DNA of 64,000 nucleotides from Leucobacter sp. OH1287 (GTDB lineage Bacteria; Actinomycetota; Actinomycetes; Actinomycetales; Microbacteriaceae), in assembly GCF_003859945.1 (NCBI RefSeq), contig NZ_RQYM01000009.1:23307-87306 (forward strand). The letters are read 5' to 3'. The notes under the pieces are model-generated. The model saw nothing but the letters and a program-made list of their open reading frames with translations. It made no database searches and was not told the DNA's origin. The translations under genes were made by a program, and so were the position numbers. Shown piece after piece: positions 1-9,036 of the stretch (position 1 is its first letter; every line of letters begins with the position of its first letter).

Positions 1-546
1 CCAGATTGCGGCGATAATGAAGCCTCCCCAGTAGAGTGGCATCAGCCAGGCGTTGAGCTTGTCGAGGAATCGCCGCACCCCGCCGATCACCAGCGGAGTC
101 GAGTAGATGACGACGATCAGGTACCACATCCAGGTTTCGCCGCCGAACGCGGTCTGGAACGCGTACGCCACAATACTGCCCTCAAACACGGCGTAGTAGA
201 TGGCGATCAGCGCAAAGATCAGGGTCGCTATCTGAGCGCCTGACTTGCCGAGGATTGTGCGGGAGAACAGCGCCACCGTTGTACGATTCGCGATTGCGTA
301 CTTGGTAAGCAGCATGTTGATTAGCGCGTAGGTGACAATCGTGAGCGCGATACCGATAAAGGCGTTGAGCGTGCCGTACGCCGCCGCCATTGCCGCGCCG
401 ATGTAGACGAAGAACATCGCGCTGATAACACCGTAGAACGCCATGGTAAGCGGCCCGCGACGCATCTGGTCGGAATCATCGCCCTGCCGTGCCAGGGCGT
501 CGGTTGCCTCCACGTCGGAGTTGGATCCGGTTAGGTTAAAGGACAT
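1..546 (-). CDS. NCS1-type nucleobase/hydantoin permease, N-terminal part (runs off window)
   Basis: Reading leftward from an ATG at 546 with a good ribosome site (GAGGAGC, about 7 nt upstream), the frame stays open to the window edge, giving 182 residues. A hydrophilic N-terminus of about 30 residues is followed by alternating hydrophobic helices (for example around MAFYGVISAMFFVYIG and LIVVIYSTPLVIGGV). The pattern and the conserved polar spacing resemble the nucleobase:cation symporter-1/cytosine permease family, which imports cytosine, allantoin or hydantoins through the cell membrane. Its position downstream of hyuA-hyuB suggests that it brings in the hydantoin-like substrate of those enzymes. 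That substrate is inference; the C-terminal half is not visible. It may be read through from hyuB or have its own promoter, since a terminator hairpin and about 170 bp separate them. Confidence 0.75.
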   Translation of the reverse strand, partial: MSFNLTGSNSDVEATDALARQGDDSDQMRRGPLTMAFYGVISAMFFVYIGAAMAAAYGTLNAFIGIALTIVTYALINMLLTKYAIANRTTVALFSRTILGKSGAQIATLIFALIAIYYAVFEGSIVAYAFQTAFGGETWMWYLIVVIYSTPLVIGGVRRFLDKLNAWLMPLYWGGFIIAAIW

Positions 547-604
547 GATTAGTGCTCCTCATTGAGTTGGGGATAGAGGTTAGGGATAGAGATTTAGATT
601 TAGG

Positions 605-642
605 GGTCAGAACCGGGATCGGAACCGGGGTCAGAACCGGGG
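605..642. repeat. Short tandem repeat of a 13-bp GTCAGAACCGGGG-like unit
   Basis: Three consecutive variants of (G)GTCAGAACCGGG lie in the 200-bp gap between hyuB and the permease gene. The rest of the gap (547-712) shows purine-rich leader sequence before the permease and no credible reading frame. Confidence 0.6.
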
Positions 643-712
643 ATTATCGAAAATTGGCACAGGCCAGGTAAGGCCCGGGTCAGCGGGCTTGTTAAGAATG
701 CCTGATAAAGCA

Positions 713-738
713 GCGGGGTGAGCCGAAGCCCACCCCGC
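713..738 (-). terminator. Hairpin terminator after hyuB, UUCG loop
   Basis: On the minus strand an 11-bp GC-rich stem (GCGGGGTGGGC with its partner) closes on a TTCG tetraloop, beginning 10 nt after the hyuB stop. There is no long T tract, so it may attenuate rather than fully stop transcription into the permease gene. Confidence 0.6.
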
Positions 739-747
739 CGTCACTGT

Positions 748-2715
748 CTACCAGCGTGTTATTGTGCGACCGCGCAGGCTGTCACGATACTGTCTGGTCG
801 ATTCGGCGAACAGCTCACCGGTTCCCCAGTCGAGCACAACGCCGTACTGGCGGATCACATCCAGCACGTCCAGCTCCCCGGCGCGGTAGCGCTCAGCAAC
901 CCGCTCCGGGTCGGTTTGCATCCACTCCTGCCGGTTTGCGGCGATGTGTTCCCGCTGCTGCTTGGTGGCTTCGGCGTCGAGTTCGTACTGGTCGAGCTCC
1001 GGATCAATCTCGCGGATCACAACACCGTAGTCTTTCGCAGCGCGATCCACCGAGACGTAACCGTCGATTACGTCCTCCAGCACCGCCTCCGGGTCGCGCT
1101 CCAGCGGATCCCCGAAGCCACCGCCGCCAGCGGACGGGCGCGTGAACTCGTCACCCGCTTTCACCGGCACCGAGGAGAATACGGAGCCGAGGTACTGCTC
1201 GTCGGGGGTGCCGCGATTCAGCCACACACCGTGTGGAGAGGATGGCAGGCCGCCCTCGATTCCCCAGGTGATTGAGCGTGACCGGTCACAGCAGTAGCTC
1301 ATCACAGTGCTTTCGGCGTCGGTGAGGATGCCGCCTTTGTTAACACCGCAGCCACCGCGGAAGCGTCCGGGGCCGCCCGAGTCGGTTGCGATGGAGTGCT
1401 CGGTTGTCACAACCGGGCTGAGGCGCTCCTGCCCCTCCAGCGGCTGCACCGCGAGGCCCGCACCGAACACCGGCGCGGTTGCACTGGATCCGTCTTTGCT
1501 GGAGCGTCCACCCCAGCCGCCGGCCATCCAGTCGTACCACATGAAGTACGGTTTGCTGCTGTCGCGGGCGTCGCGGCCACCAACGAGCAGGTACTCGAGG
1601 TTGAACGCGCACGCCATCGCCCGCTGCGGCATAATCTGCGACCACAGCTCGAACACGGCATTCATAATCTTCTCGTGCGGGCCGGAACAGAAACCGGTTA
1701 CCGCGTTTGGCCAGCCGGCGTTAACGACTGTGCCCTCAGGGCCAATGTCGGCGGTGACCGCGCGATAGAAACCGGAGTTGAGCGGCACCTCCGGGAAGAA
1801 GGTTTTGGTGCCGGAGTAGAGCGACGAGTGGGTTGTGCCGTATCCCGAGTTGAGGAACGAGGCAACCGCGGGCGCTGAACCGTTCAGATCGTAGTGGATC
1901 CCGGTCTCGTCGAGGGTGAGTTTCACCCGAATCGGCACAAGGCCCTCGCCCTGGGCTGGATCCGCGTCCAGGTAGTCGACGGTCTCCCAGGTGCCACGTG
2001 GCAGCTCTCGAATCTGCGCGAGAACGGTGCGCTCAACATAATCCTGGGTTTCCTGCATCGCCTCAACAACGGTGTCTTTGCCGTAGCGATCCACTAGCCG
2101 CAAAAGCTCCCGCTCACAGACCGCGGTTGCTTCTGACTGCGCGTGCAGATCACCCATCGCAATCTCGGGTGCGCGAGTGTTTGAGACGATCAGCTGGGCG
2201 ACATCGTGCAGGAATTTGCCGCGATGCCAGATCCGCACCGGTGGGATTCTAACGCCCTCACCGAAGTGGTCGCGCGCGTCAACGTAGAAGGATCCGGGGA
2301 CAACACCGCCGATGTCAGCCCAGTGCCCCTTGTTTTGAGAGAACGCGATAATCTCACCCTCCGAGAAGATCGGCCGAACAAACGACACGTCGTTGAAGTG
2401 GGTGCCGCCGCGGTACGGGTCGTTAATCATAAACACGTCGCCGGGGTTGATGTCGTCGCCGAACTCCTCCATCACCGCTTTCGCCTGGAAGTGCAGTGTG
2501 CCAACGTGCACCGCAATGTCGGCGGATCCCTGCATCACCGTGTTGCCCTCTGCGTCGCAGAGCGCTGATGAAAAGTCGCGCGAGTAGATGACGAAGGAGT
2601 AGCAGGTTCGAAGAATCTGCTCGCTCATAAGATCCACCGCGGTGGCAAAGGCGTTTTTCAGAACCTCAAATGTTACTGGATCGAGTTTTCGCCCAGTATC
2701 TACTGCGTTGTTCAC
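748..2715 (-). CDS. hyuB: Hydantoinase B/oxoprolinase family protein (HyuB)
   Basis: At 655 residues this is the usual length of the HyuB subunit. It carries the family's early segment FSSALCDAEGNTVMQ, the NDPYRGGTHFNDV stretch and the C-terminal PSAGGGGFGDPLERDP motif. HyuB partners HyuA in ATP-dependent hydrolysis of hydantoin, N-methylhydantoin or 5-oxoproline rings in the cytoplasm. Its ATG overlaps the hyuA stop by 4 bp (ATGA), indicating translational coupling. Together with the NCS1 permease downstream and the divergent PucR gene, it forms a cyclic-amide/purine-type nitrogen scavenging locus. Sequence alone does not separate hydantoinase from 5-oxoprolinase or acetone carboxylase-like activity, but the NCS1 neighbour favours a hydantoin. 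Confidence 0.9.
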   Translation of the reverse strand: MNNAVDTGRKLDPVTFEVLKNAFATAVDLMSEQILRTCYSFVIYSRDFSSALCDAEGNTVMQGSADIAVHVGTLHFQAKAVMEEFGDDINPGDVFMINDPYRGGTHFNDVSFVRPIFSEGEIIAFSQNKGHWADIGGVVPGSFYVDARDHFGEGVRIPPVRIWHRGKFLHDVAQLIVSNTRAPEIAMGDLHAQSEATAVCERELLRLVDRYGKDTVVEAMQETQDYVERTVLAQIRELPRGTWETVDYLDADPAQGEGLVPIRVKLTLDETGIHYDLNGSAPAVASFLNSGYGTTHSSLYSGTKTFFPEVPLNSGFYRAVTADIGPEGTVVNAGWPNAVTGFCSGPHEKIMNAVFELWSQIMPQRAMACAFNLEYLLVGGRDARDSSKPYFMWYDWMAGGWGGRSSKDGSSATAPVFGAGLAVQPLEGQERLSPVVTTEHSIATDSGGPGRFRGGCGVNKGGILTDAESTVMSYCCDRSRSITWGIEGGLPSSPHGVWLNRGTPDEQYLGSVFSSVPVKAGDEFTRPSAGGGGFGDPLERDPEAVLEDVIDGYVSVDRAAKDYGVVIREIDPELDQYELDAEATKQQREHIAANRQEWMQTDPERVAERYRAGELDVLDVIRQYGVVLDWGTGELFAESTRQYRDSLRGRTITRW

Positions 2716-4751
2716 TGGTTGCTCCCTTCAAGATGAATTCTGATGTTTAGCCACTCGTCAATCTCAGCGTGAGTGTTCGGTGGCACAACGGTTGTCGCGT
2801 CGAGCTGGTTAATAATTGCGGGGCCGTCAAGCGCTGTTCCGGCGCCGAGTTTCGCGCGGTCGTAGACGGGTGTGTCAACCCAGCTGCCGTCAAAGTACAC
2901 TGGCCTGACCTGCTCTGGTTCGCCCGGGCCGCCCGGCACAACCGGTGCCGCAGCGAAGTTTGGTTTCGGAGTGCGTCCAACCGCGCGCAGCTGCAGCTGG
3001 TAAAGCTCAACCGCTGCTTTGTCGTTGCGGAACGCAAACTCCCGCTCGTGCTGCCGGTGGAACGCCTCAACCGCCTCCTGCAGCGCGCCCGGGCCGGTGC
3101 CCATCGGCACAACCAGCGAACGCCACTGACCGGTGTAGCGCATTGAGACGAGTCGCTGCAGCACCGCATCCTGTGAGCTAACACCCTCGTGTTGTAGGCG
3201 CAGGGTCGCCTCCTGTTCAAGCTTCACAAACGCCTCCTCCAGCTCGGCCGCGTCGGTTTCGGCGACATTACCGGAGTGCATCTGTGACAGGTCGTGTTGA
3301 ATATCAACGAGCAGACAGCCGGCCGCCGCCGTCACACCGGGGTGCGGTGGCACAATCACGGTCGGGATGCTCAGCTCCCGCGCAACATCGACGCCGTGCA
3401 GGGCGCCCGCGCCCCCGAAGGCGAGCAGGGCAAAATCGCGTGGATCATATCCACGGCGGATCGAGATCAGCCTCACCGCGTCAGCCATGTTGGCGTTCGC
3501 GACCTTAATAATCGCCTCCGCCGCCTCCGCGAGTCCAAGCCCGAGCGGCTCCGCGATAACGCGCTTCACCGCTTCCTCGCTGAGCTCTTTGCGCAGTGTT
3601 TTTGCGCCGCCCGCAAGATCGGTTCCGAGCCTGCCAAGGATCACGTTGGCATCGGTGTTGGTTGGTTCGGTGCCGCCGGTATCGTAGCACGCCGGTCCCG
3701 GATCCGCACCCGCTGACTGGGGACCGTTACGCAGCGAGCCCGCGATGTCGATGTGGGCGAGGGATCCACCACCGGCGCCGATTGTCAGCACCTCGATTGA
3801 CGGGAAGATGATCGGGTGGCCGTATTCAACCTCCCACTCCTGGGTGACGCGCAGCTCACCGTCAGCAACGAGCGCGATGTCGGTTGAGGTGCCGCCCATG
3901 TCGAGGCTGACCGCGTTTGCGTAGCCGCACTGGTTGGCGATGTGTTTCGCGGAGATTGCGCCGGCCGCGATGCCCGAGGCGGCGAGCCTGACCGGGTAGC
4001 GCTGCACCATGCGCGGTGTCATTGAGCCGCCGCCGGAGTGGAGCAGCAGCAGGTCGCCACGATAGCCGTTTAGTTTCAGCTGTTCTGCCAGCCGGTTAAC
4101 GTAGCCGGAGACGAGCGGCGCGAGCACCGCGTTTGCGACGGCGGTGTTAAAGCGGCCGTACTCGAAAATTTCTGGCAGGATCTCGGCAGACGTTGTGACA
4201 GTTGCTCCGGGGATCTCCTCCTCCAGGATCTCCCGCATCCGCAGCTCGTTGGCGGGGTTTGCGAAGGAGTTGATGAAACAGACCGCGATTGTTGTTGTGC
4301 CGCGTTTGCGCAACAGCGCCGCGAGTTTCCGCGCCTCCGCCTCGTCCAGGTTGGTGATAACGTTGCCCGAGTAGTCGGTGCGCTCGGTCACCTCGAAGCG
4401 GTCGCGGCGTTTAATGTATGGCCCGGTGACGTCTTTGTAGGCGTCCCAGAGATCGTCTTTGGTGCCGTCGCGGATCTCGATGACATCGCGGAATCCCTTG
4501 GTTGTGACGAGCGCCGCTGAAGCGAAGTTGCGGGTGATTAGCGCGTTGGTTGCGACGGTTGTGCCGTGTGAGAACAGCACCACGTCGGAGAGGTCAATCT
4601 CGGCGCGTTTTACACCGTCCATCACCGCAAGCATTGGATCGTGCGGGGTTGACGGCACCTTGGTTACGGTCATGGTTTGGGCATCGTCATCAAAGATTGC
4701 GACGTCTGTGAAGGTGCCTCCAACGTCAACCGCTACTCTTAGTTTTGACAT
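2712..4751 (-). CDS. hyuA: Hydantoinase A/oxoprolinase family protein (HyuA)
   Basis: The 679-residue protein has the actin-like ATPase phosphate loops of the family: VDVGGTFTDVAIFDD near residues 9-22, SHGTTVATNALI near 61-72 and DMGGTSTDIALV near 284-295, followed by the GADPGPACYDTGG segment. It supplies the ATP-dependent half of the two-subunit cyclic-amide hydrolase with HyuB. The start has a strong AGGAGG ribosome site 7 nt upstream. It is the first gene of the leftward operon and faces a PucR regulator gene, whose product is the obvious candidate controller. Full length and intact. Confidence 0.9.
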   Translation of the reverse strand: MSKLRVAVDVGGTFTDVAIFDDDAQTMTVTKVPSTPHDPMLAVMDGVKRAEIDLSDVVLFSHGTTVATNALITRNFASAALVTTKGFRDVIEIRDGTKDDLWDAYKDVTGPYIKRRDRFEVTERTDYSGNVITNLDEAEARKLAALLRKRGTTTIAVCFINSFANPANELRMREILEEEIPGATVTTSAEILPEIFEYGRFNTAVANAVLAPLVSGYVNRLAEQLKLNGYRGDLLLLHSGGGSMTPRMVQRYPVRLAASGIAAGAISAKHIANQCGYANAVSLDMGGTSTDIALVADGELRVTQEWEVEYGHPIIFPSIEVLTIGAGGGSLAHIDIAGSLRNGPQSAGADPGPACYDTGGTEPTNTDANVILGRLGTDLAGGAKTLRKELSEEAVKRVIAEPLGLGLAEAAEAIIKVANANMADAVRLISIRRGYDPRDFALLAFGGAGALHGVDVARELSIPTVIVPPHPGVTAAAGCLLVDIQHDLSQMHSGNVAETDAAELEEAFVKLEQEATLRLQHEGVSSQDAVLQRLVSMRYTGQWRSLVVPMGTGPGALQEAVEAFHRQHEREFAFRNDKAAVELYQLQLRAVGRTPKPNFAAAPVVPGGPGEPEQVRPVYFDGSWVDTPVYDRAKLGAGTALDGPAIINQLDATTVVPPNTHAEIDEWLNIRIHLEGSNQ

Positions 4752-4797
4752 TTACTAACCTCCTTTGGTGTGGTTCGGCGTTGAATAGTAAGTACCA

Positions 4798-4810
4798 ACC
4801 TAATTTAGGT
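4798..4810. promoter_or_regulatory. Perfect 13-bp palindrome in the hyuA/pucR divergent promoter region
   Basis: ACCTAATTTAGGT (6-1-6 inverted repeat) lies 47 bp before the hyuA start. It is a candidate operator for the divergently encoded PucR protein; this link is inference from position and symmetry. Confidence 0.45.
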
Positions 4811-4828
4811 GCTGGCGCCACCGCAATG

Positions 4829-4848
4829 TGTAATTTGAGAAAATTACA
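4829..4848. promoter_or_regulatory. Perfect 20-bp inverted repeat (8-4-8) between hyuA and pucR
   Basis: TGTAATTT and AAATTACA flank a GAGA spacer, just upstream of the predicted -35 box of the pucR gene. Second candidate operator in this divergent region; it differs in sequence from the 4798 palindrome. Confidence 0.45.
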
Positions 4849-4856
4849 GAAGCTCT

Positions 4857-4885
4857 TTGTAAAAAACACAATCGCGGGCTAAACT
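4857..4885 (+). promoter_or_regulatory. Predicted promoter of the PucR gene (leaderless)
   Basis: TTGTAA (4857-4862), a 17-bp spacer and TAAACT (4880-4885) end 6 nt before the ATG at 4892. No Shine-Dalgarno sequence is present, so transcription probably starts at the start codon. Confidence 0.5.
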
Positions 4886-4891
4886 TACCGT

Positions 4892-6382
4892 ATGGTGCAG
4901 AGTTTCTCTGCGGCGGTGCCGCAGCAAACCGGCGGAGAATTACCTGGCAATAACAGTGTTCTCCCAGCTAACAGCGCCGTTTTCGATGGCGGCAGCGTGA
5001 TCCGGCGTGGATCCGGGAGCAGCGGTGTAACGCACCCTCTCTCCGTGGGCGACTGGGCTGAGCAGACCGCCGCCGAGATGCCCGGCAGCAACCAGCTCAG
5101 CTACGTGCTCGGCGCTATCTCCAACTATGTGCAGTGCCACACTGTGCTGCTGAACAGCGTGGGTGAGGTGCTCGGTTCAATCGGCCCCGCGCCGCTGCAG
5201 CTGCTCTGTAATTTTCTGTTCGAGCATCCGGGCGAAACCGCCGGCACCGTCGGCTCTTGGCAGCTGCGCATCCACGAGCACAAAACCGTTAACCTCAGCT
5301 ACGTGCTCGTTTTTGCGGCAAAAACTCCCCCACAAATCTCCCCCGACTTCTTGCACAGCGCCGAGCTGCTATTGAGCGCCGCCCTCGGCATGGCAAGCCA
5401 CGCCGACTCACTCGTTGCGGACGAGGGCAGGCAGCTGCTGCAGCTGCTTGAACAGGGCATCAGCGCCGGCCAGGAATCCCGCTACTGGCTGCGCCTCGCA
5501 GAGTTTGGATTTAATCGCGAGTCGGGTTTACGCCTTCTCACACTCGAACAACTCACCGGTCAGGCGGCAGCGCAGACCCCGCGCGATATTCGCAAACTAC
5601 TGCTGCGCTGCGCCAACGGGAACGGGGCCGGCACCGGGTATCTCGGCAGCGAGTTTACCGGCAACACGGCTGGATCGCGCAGCGCTGACGGCACCATCGG
5701 TGAGCGCATCCCGGTCAGTGGCGGCTCGACCATCGGCGGCGAATCGGCCCACAGCAGTGTCTCAGCACACGGCATCGGCACGGCCCGCGGCGGCTCGTTT
5801 GTCGGCGAGCGCTGCCCGCTGATCGTCGGCGTCGCAATGCCCGCCGGCAAAAGCACCGCAACCGTTCACGCGCTAACCAGCAACAACAAAACTGTTATCG
5901 AGCGACTGATAGCGGCCATCCCGGGTGTGGCATGCGGTATCTCAGCGAGCCATAGCAGCCTCACCCATCTTCCCTTCGCGGTGACAGAAGCAGAAACCGC
6001 TCTCGAGATTGCCCAGGAGCGTGGCGCCGCGCTGGCGGATCCGCCCACCCACTCGGTTGTTGGCTACAGCGAGCTGGAGCTCGTCGAGTGGCTACGGTCT
6101 CAGGTTAGTCGCCACGCCTATCTGGCGCGGGTCGCCGATTTCACCGCTGAGCTGCGGGCAAACCCGGAGTATCTTGAAACCGTTATCGCGTATCTCGCCA
6201 ACGATATGAACACAAATCGTACCGCACAGGCACTCCATATTCACCCGAACACTGTTCGTTATCGCCTGGATCGCGCCGCCGAGAGTCTCGGCACAAACTC
6301 GCTCAGCTCACCGTTTTTATTGGCCGGACTGGTAACAAGTTTTGCCCCCGAGATTTACGCGGCGAGAAACCCAGATTCTTAA
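4892..6382 (+). CDS. PucR family transcriptional regulator
   Basis: A 496-residue protein whose C-terminus (about residues 420-475) holds the PucR-type helix-turn-helix, with NDMNTNRTAQALHIHPNT followed by VRYRLDRAAESLG. PucR regulators of actinobacteria and Bacillus control purine, allantoin and hydantoin catabolism. The middle (about 240-300) is a low-complexity Gly/Ser/Thr-rich stretch, and no classical N-terminal ligand domain is obvious. The gene diverges from hyuA across 140 bp that contain two palindromes. The ATG sits 6 nt after a TAAACT box and lacks a ribosome site, so a leaderless message is likely. Regulation of the hyu operon is inferred from the arrangement. Confidence 0.85.
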   Translation: MVQSFSAAVPQQTGGELPGNNSVLPANSAVFDGGSVIRRGSGSSGVTHPLSVGDWAEQTAAEMPGSNQLSYVLGAISNYVQCHTVLLNSVGEVLGSIGPAPLQLLCNFLFEHPGETAGTVGSWQLRIHEHKTVNLSYVLVFAAKTPPQISPDFLHSAELLLSAALGMASHADSLVADEGRQLLQLLEQGISAGQESRYWLRLAEFGFNRESGLRLLTLEQLTGQAAAQTPRDIRKLLLRCANGNGAGTGYLGSEFTGNTAGSRSADGTIGERIPVSGGSTIGGESAHSSVSAHGIGTARGGSFVGERCPLIVGVAMPAGKSTATVHALTSNNKTVIERLIAAIPGVACGISASHSSLTHLPFAVTEAETALEIAQERGAALADPPTHSVVGYSELELVEWLRSQVSRHAYLARVADFTAELRANPEYLETVIAYLANDMNTNRTAQALHIHPNTVRYRLDRAAESLGTNSLSSPFLLAGLVTSFAPEIYAARNPDS

Positions 6383-6424
6383 AGACCCCCCTCGCGGTGC
6401 TGAGTCGACAGAGAATCTTCGCAG

Positions 6425-6440
6425 TGTTTCACGTGAAACA
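6425..6440. other. parS centromere site 1
   Basis: Perfect 16-bp palindrome TGTTTCACGTGAAACA, matching the consensus bound by ParB (Spo0J). It lies in the intergenic region after the PucR gene and is flanked by a further ACAGAG/CTCTGT pair. The matching parA-parB genes are at 24.5-26.4 kb. Confidence 0.95.
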
Positions 6441-6512
6441 CTCTGTAGATCGCGAATACCCCAGGCTTTTCCTAGCTTAGAACTACACAGGCCCGTAGCA
6501 CCACCCGGGTAG

Positions 6513-7511
6513 TTAACGCTCAGAGACTAGCTCTCTAGCAATCACCTCATCAACCGAGCTATCTTGGAATTTGAAGCCCTCACGCAACAGCGCCTCCGGG
6601 ATAACCCGAGCGTCTGCGAGCAGCAGTGAGTCAGCGGCATCTCTTCCCAGCACAGCACGCAGTGCGGGAGCGGGAGCGGGAACCAAAAAGGGCTTTCCCA
6701 AACAGGCAGATACGGCTCCCCCAATCTCGTTAGCAGTTGCTGCTCTAGGAGCAACTAAATTAACCGGGCCTGCCACAGAACCGTTGTCGATTAGCGTGGC
6801 CATTGCCCTGACGTGGTCTCGCTTGGAGATCCACGGCCAAAACTGCTCGCCAGAACCGACGGGTCCGTTGATACCCAATCGCGCCAATAGCGCAAGCGGC
6901 TTTAGCATCGCGTTTCGGTCTAAAACCAAACCTGTTCGTAAAGATACCAACCTGGTGTTGCTTGCTGCCGTGCCGGCGGCCGCCTCCCAGCGCCTGGTGA
7001 GGTGCGCCAGGAATATCGATCCGGCGTTCGACTGTTCGCCCAGCTCCGCACCCGGCTGGGAACCGTAGAAACCTGTCGCTGAGGCACTCAGCCACACAGC
7101 CGGTGCTGCTTTACCGAGCCGGTTAATCGTTTTAGCTACTGTAGTGGTTGGGTTCAGCCGAGAGGAGATTAACTCTCGCCGATACGATTTCGTCCACGGT
7201 AATCTGCCAATACTCGCGCCGTTCAGCGTCACAACCGCCGCAGCCCCTGCAAGGTGTGAATCAGTGAGCTCCCCGCGGCTCGGATCCCACAGCAGCCGCT
7301 CATACGCACCTGTGTCACCGGTGGTTTCACCGGATTCATTGCCGGCGCTGCTTGCGGATCCACCACCGGACTTAACCGCGGATCCACCACCGGTATTGCC
7401 TGCGCTTTCCGCCCGCACCAGGTGCTGTACCCGGTAACCGCGCTCCTCGAGCTCTCTGCTCAGAGCGCTTCCCAACAGCCCGCCGCCCCCGGCTATCACT
7501 ACTCTACGCAT
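6513..7511 (-). CDS. TIGR01777/SDR39U1-family NAD(P)-binding epimerase-like protein
   Basis: The 332-residue protein starts with the Rossmann motif VIAGGGGLLGSALSRELE and contains WLSASATGFYGSQ and the C-terminal LREGFKFQ-type segment typical of the TIGR01777 (YfcH) family, extended short-chain dehydrogenases of unknown substrate. Residues about 40-75 are a Gly/Ser linker absent from usual family members; it is encoded partly by two near-identical GGATCC-containing units (7354-7395). The photolyase gene lies 12 bp upstream in the same direction, so the two are probably co-transcribed. Cytoplasmic. Function beyond nucleotide-dependent oxidoreductase/epimerase cannot be set. Confidence 0.85.
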   Translation of the reverse strand: MRRVVIAGGGGLLGSALSRELEERGYRVQHLVRAESAGNTGGGSAVKSGGGSASSAGNESGETTGDTGAYERLLWDPSRGELTDSHLAGAAAVVTLNGASIGRLPWTKSYRRELISSRLNPTTTVAKTINRLGKAAPAVWLSASATGFYGSQPGAELGEQSNAGSIFLAHLTRRWEAAAGTAASNTRLVSLRTGLVLDRNAMLKPLALLARLGINGPVGSGEQFWPWISKRDHVRAMATLIDNGSVAGPVNLVAPRAATANEIGGAVSACLGKPFLVPAPAPALRAVLGRDAADSLLLADARVIPEALLREGFKFQDSSVDEVIARELVSER

Positions 7512-7523
7512 TGTTTCTCCCTC

Positions 7524-8948
7524 TCACTTTATAGACTGGTATGCCGCGAGCGCCCGCATTCGAGAGGCAGGCAAATCCAAGATCCTCTCTGTCTGTTCAG
7601 CTGCATCCCCGCACCACAATTTCACGTACTCACCGGCCGGATCAAATCGTTTCTGTTGGCTCTCGGGGTTAAAAATCCGAAAGTATGGAGCAGAGTCAAC
7701 ACCGCACCCAGCAACCCACTGCCAGTTGAAGGGATTACTTGCCGGGTCGGCATCCACGAGGGTGTCCCAAAACCACGCTTCTCCGACGCGCCAATCACAG
7801 AGCATGTGCTTTGTCAGGAAGGAGGCTGTGACCATTCGCACGCGGTTGTGCATAAAACCGGTTTCCCAGAGCTCCCGCATACCCGCATCAACCAGCGCAA
7901 AACCGGTCTCGCCACGCTGCCACGCGCGCAAGCCCGCAGCCTCCGGTTCCAGGTATGGCATGTTATAGAATCTGCTATCGAGCGGATCTGTCGCCAAACT
8001 CGGGTTGTGGAACAGAGTATGCCACGCAAACTCACGCCACCCCAGCTCGCTTAAAAACTTCGCTATCCCGGTTTTCTCAGCGGTTGACCTAGCCACAGCG
8101 GATCGCGCTAGGCAGGCGTTTAGTACAGTTCGCGGACTGATCTCTCCCCAGCGCAGATGCGGTGACAGTTCAGAGGTCGCGCTAATTGCAGGATAGTCGC
8201 GCTGCTTTTCATAGCCCCGCAGTCCCCCGTCGAGAAAACTATGCAACTGTTGTTGTGCCGCAGCCTCACCGGGTTGCCACCTGGCAGCCAAACCCGCTGT
8301 CCAGCTGACACCCTCCGGGAGCAAACCTAAAGCCGCTATCTCCCTGCTGAGCCGAGCTTGATTAACGTCACTGTCAGCGATATCCTCAGCGCTATTCTCA
8401 GCCGGGAATTTTGGCTTATCCGCCGACCCGGGCAACTCGGTTGCAGGCGCTGGAATATCTACTGTCGGTGGCGGAGGAAGCGCCGATACTGACCTCCAAA
8501 ACGCTCCGAACACGCGATATGGTGCGCCCTGGGCCGTGGAGATCTGCCAGGGTTCAACCAACAGATTGCCAATAAAGCTGTTTACACACACACCGCTGTT
8601 CTCCAAATGCTGTCGCAGCACCCGGTCAGCGTCCTTCTGCACACCATAGCGCCGGTTCCAGTAAACAGCGCCGCAGGCTGCGACACTCACCAGCTCAGGT
8701 ATCAGGCTTTTGGCGGATCCACTGACAACCGTTAATGGCACCCCCAGGCTCGCAAGCGCCTCACCCAACTGCAGCAGCGAGTGATGCAGCCACCACTTCG
8801 CGGCTGCCCCGAGCGGTCGCGTGTCTGTTTCAAGGATGTAAACGGCAATCACCCTGCCGCCGTGCTTTGCCGAGTTTGCGAGAGCAGCGTGCAGTGCCGG
8901 ATTGTCTGCAATCCTAAGATCATCACGAAACCAGACCAGCGCCGTCAT
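7524..8948 (-). CDS. phr: Deoxyribodipyrimidine photolyase
   Basis: A 474-residue flavoprotein that repairs UV-induced cyclobutane pyrimidine dimers using light. The N-terminal alpha/beta antenna domain opens with ALVWFRDDLRIADNPALH. The C-terminal FAD domain holds LGWREFAWHTLFHNP, MRELWETGFMHNR and the signature NPFNWQWVAGCG followed by DSAPYFRIFNP. The length fits class I CPD photolyases. It is the first gene of a two-gene leftward unit with the SDR39U1 gene. A short nonconserved stretch around residues 160-190 replaces part of the interdomain linker. Confidence 0.93.
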   Translation of the reverse strand: MTALVWFRDDLRIADNPALHAALANSAKHGGRVIAVYILETDTRPLGAAAKWWLHHSLLQLGEALASLGVPLTVVSGSAKSLIPELVSVAACGAVYWNRRYGVQKDADRVLRQHLENSGVCVNSFIGNLLVEPWQISTAQGAPYRVFGAFWRSVSALPPPPTVDIPAPATELPGSADKPKFPAENSAEDIADSDVNQARLSREIAALGLLPEGVSWTAGLAARWQPGEAAAQQQLHSFLDGGLRGYEKQRDYPAISATSELSPHLRWGEISPRTVLNACLARSAVARSTAEKTGIAKFLSELGWREFAWHTLFHNPSLATDPLDSRFYNMPYLEPEAAGLRAWQRGETGFALVDAGMRELWETGFMHNRVRMVTASFLTKHMLCDWRVGEAWFWDTLVDADPASNPFNWQWVAGCGVDSAPYFRIFNPESQQKRFDPAGEYVKLWCGDAAEQTERILDLPASRMRALAAYQSIK

Positions 8949-8979
8949 ACCAGCCAGACTATCAACCGAATCTGGCAGC

Positions 8980-9025
8980 GCTGCCAGCTAGCCGGTGAAC
9001 TAGGGCGGTGCTGCCAGCTAGCCGG
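8980..9025. repeat. Direct repeat GCTGCCAGCTAGCCGG, two copies
   Basis: Identical 16-bp copies at 8980-8995 and 9010-9025 lie upstream of the photolyase gene; the first overlaps a perfect 14-bp palindrome TGGCAGCGCTGCCA (8973-8986). Role unknown. Confidence 0.6.
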
Positions 9026-9036
9026 CTCAGACGAAG

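Noticed and set aside
748..1878. Several open frames of 100-185 codons on the plus strand opposite hyuB
   Set aside because: They are antisense shadows of a GC-rich gene, with no ribosome sites and no family resemblance.
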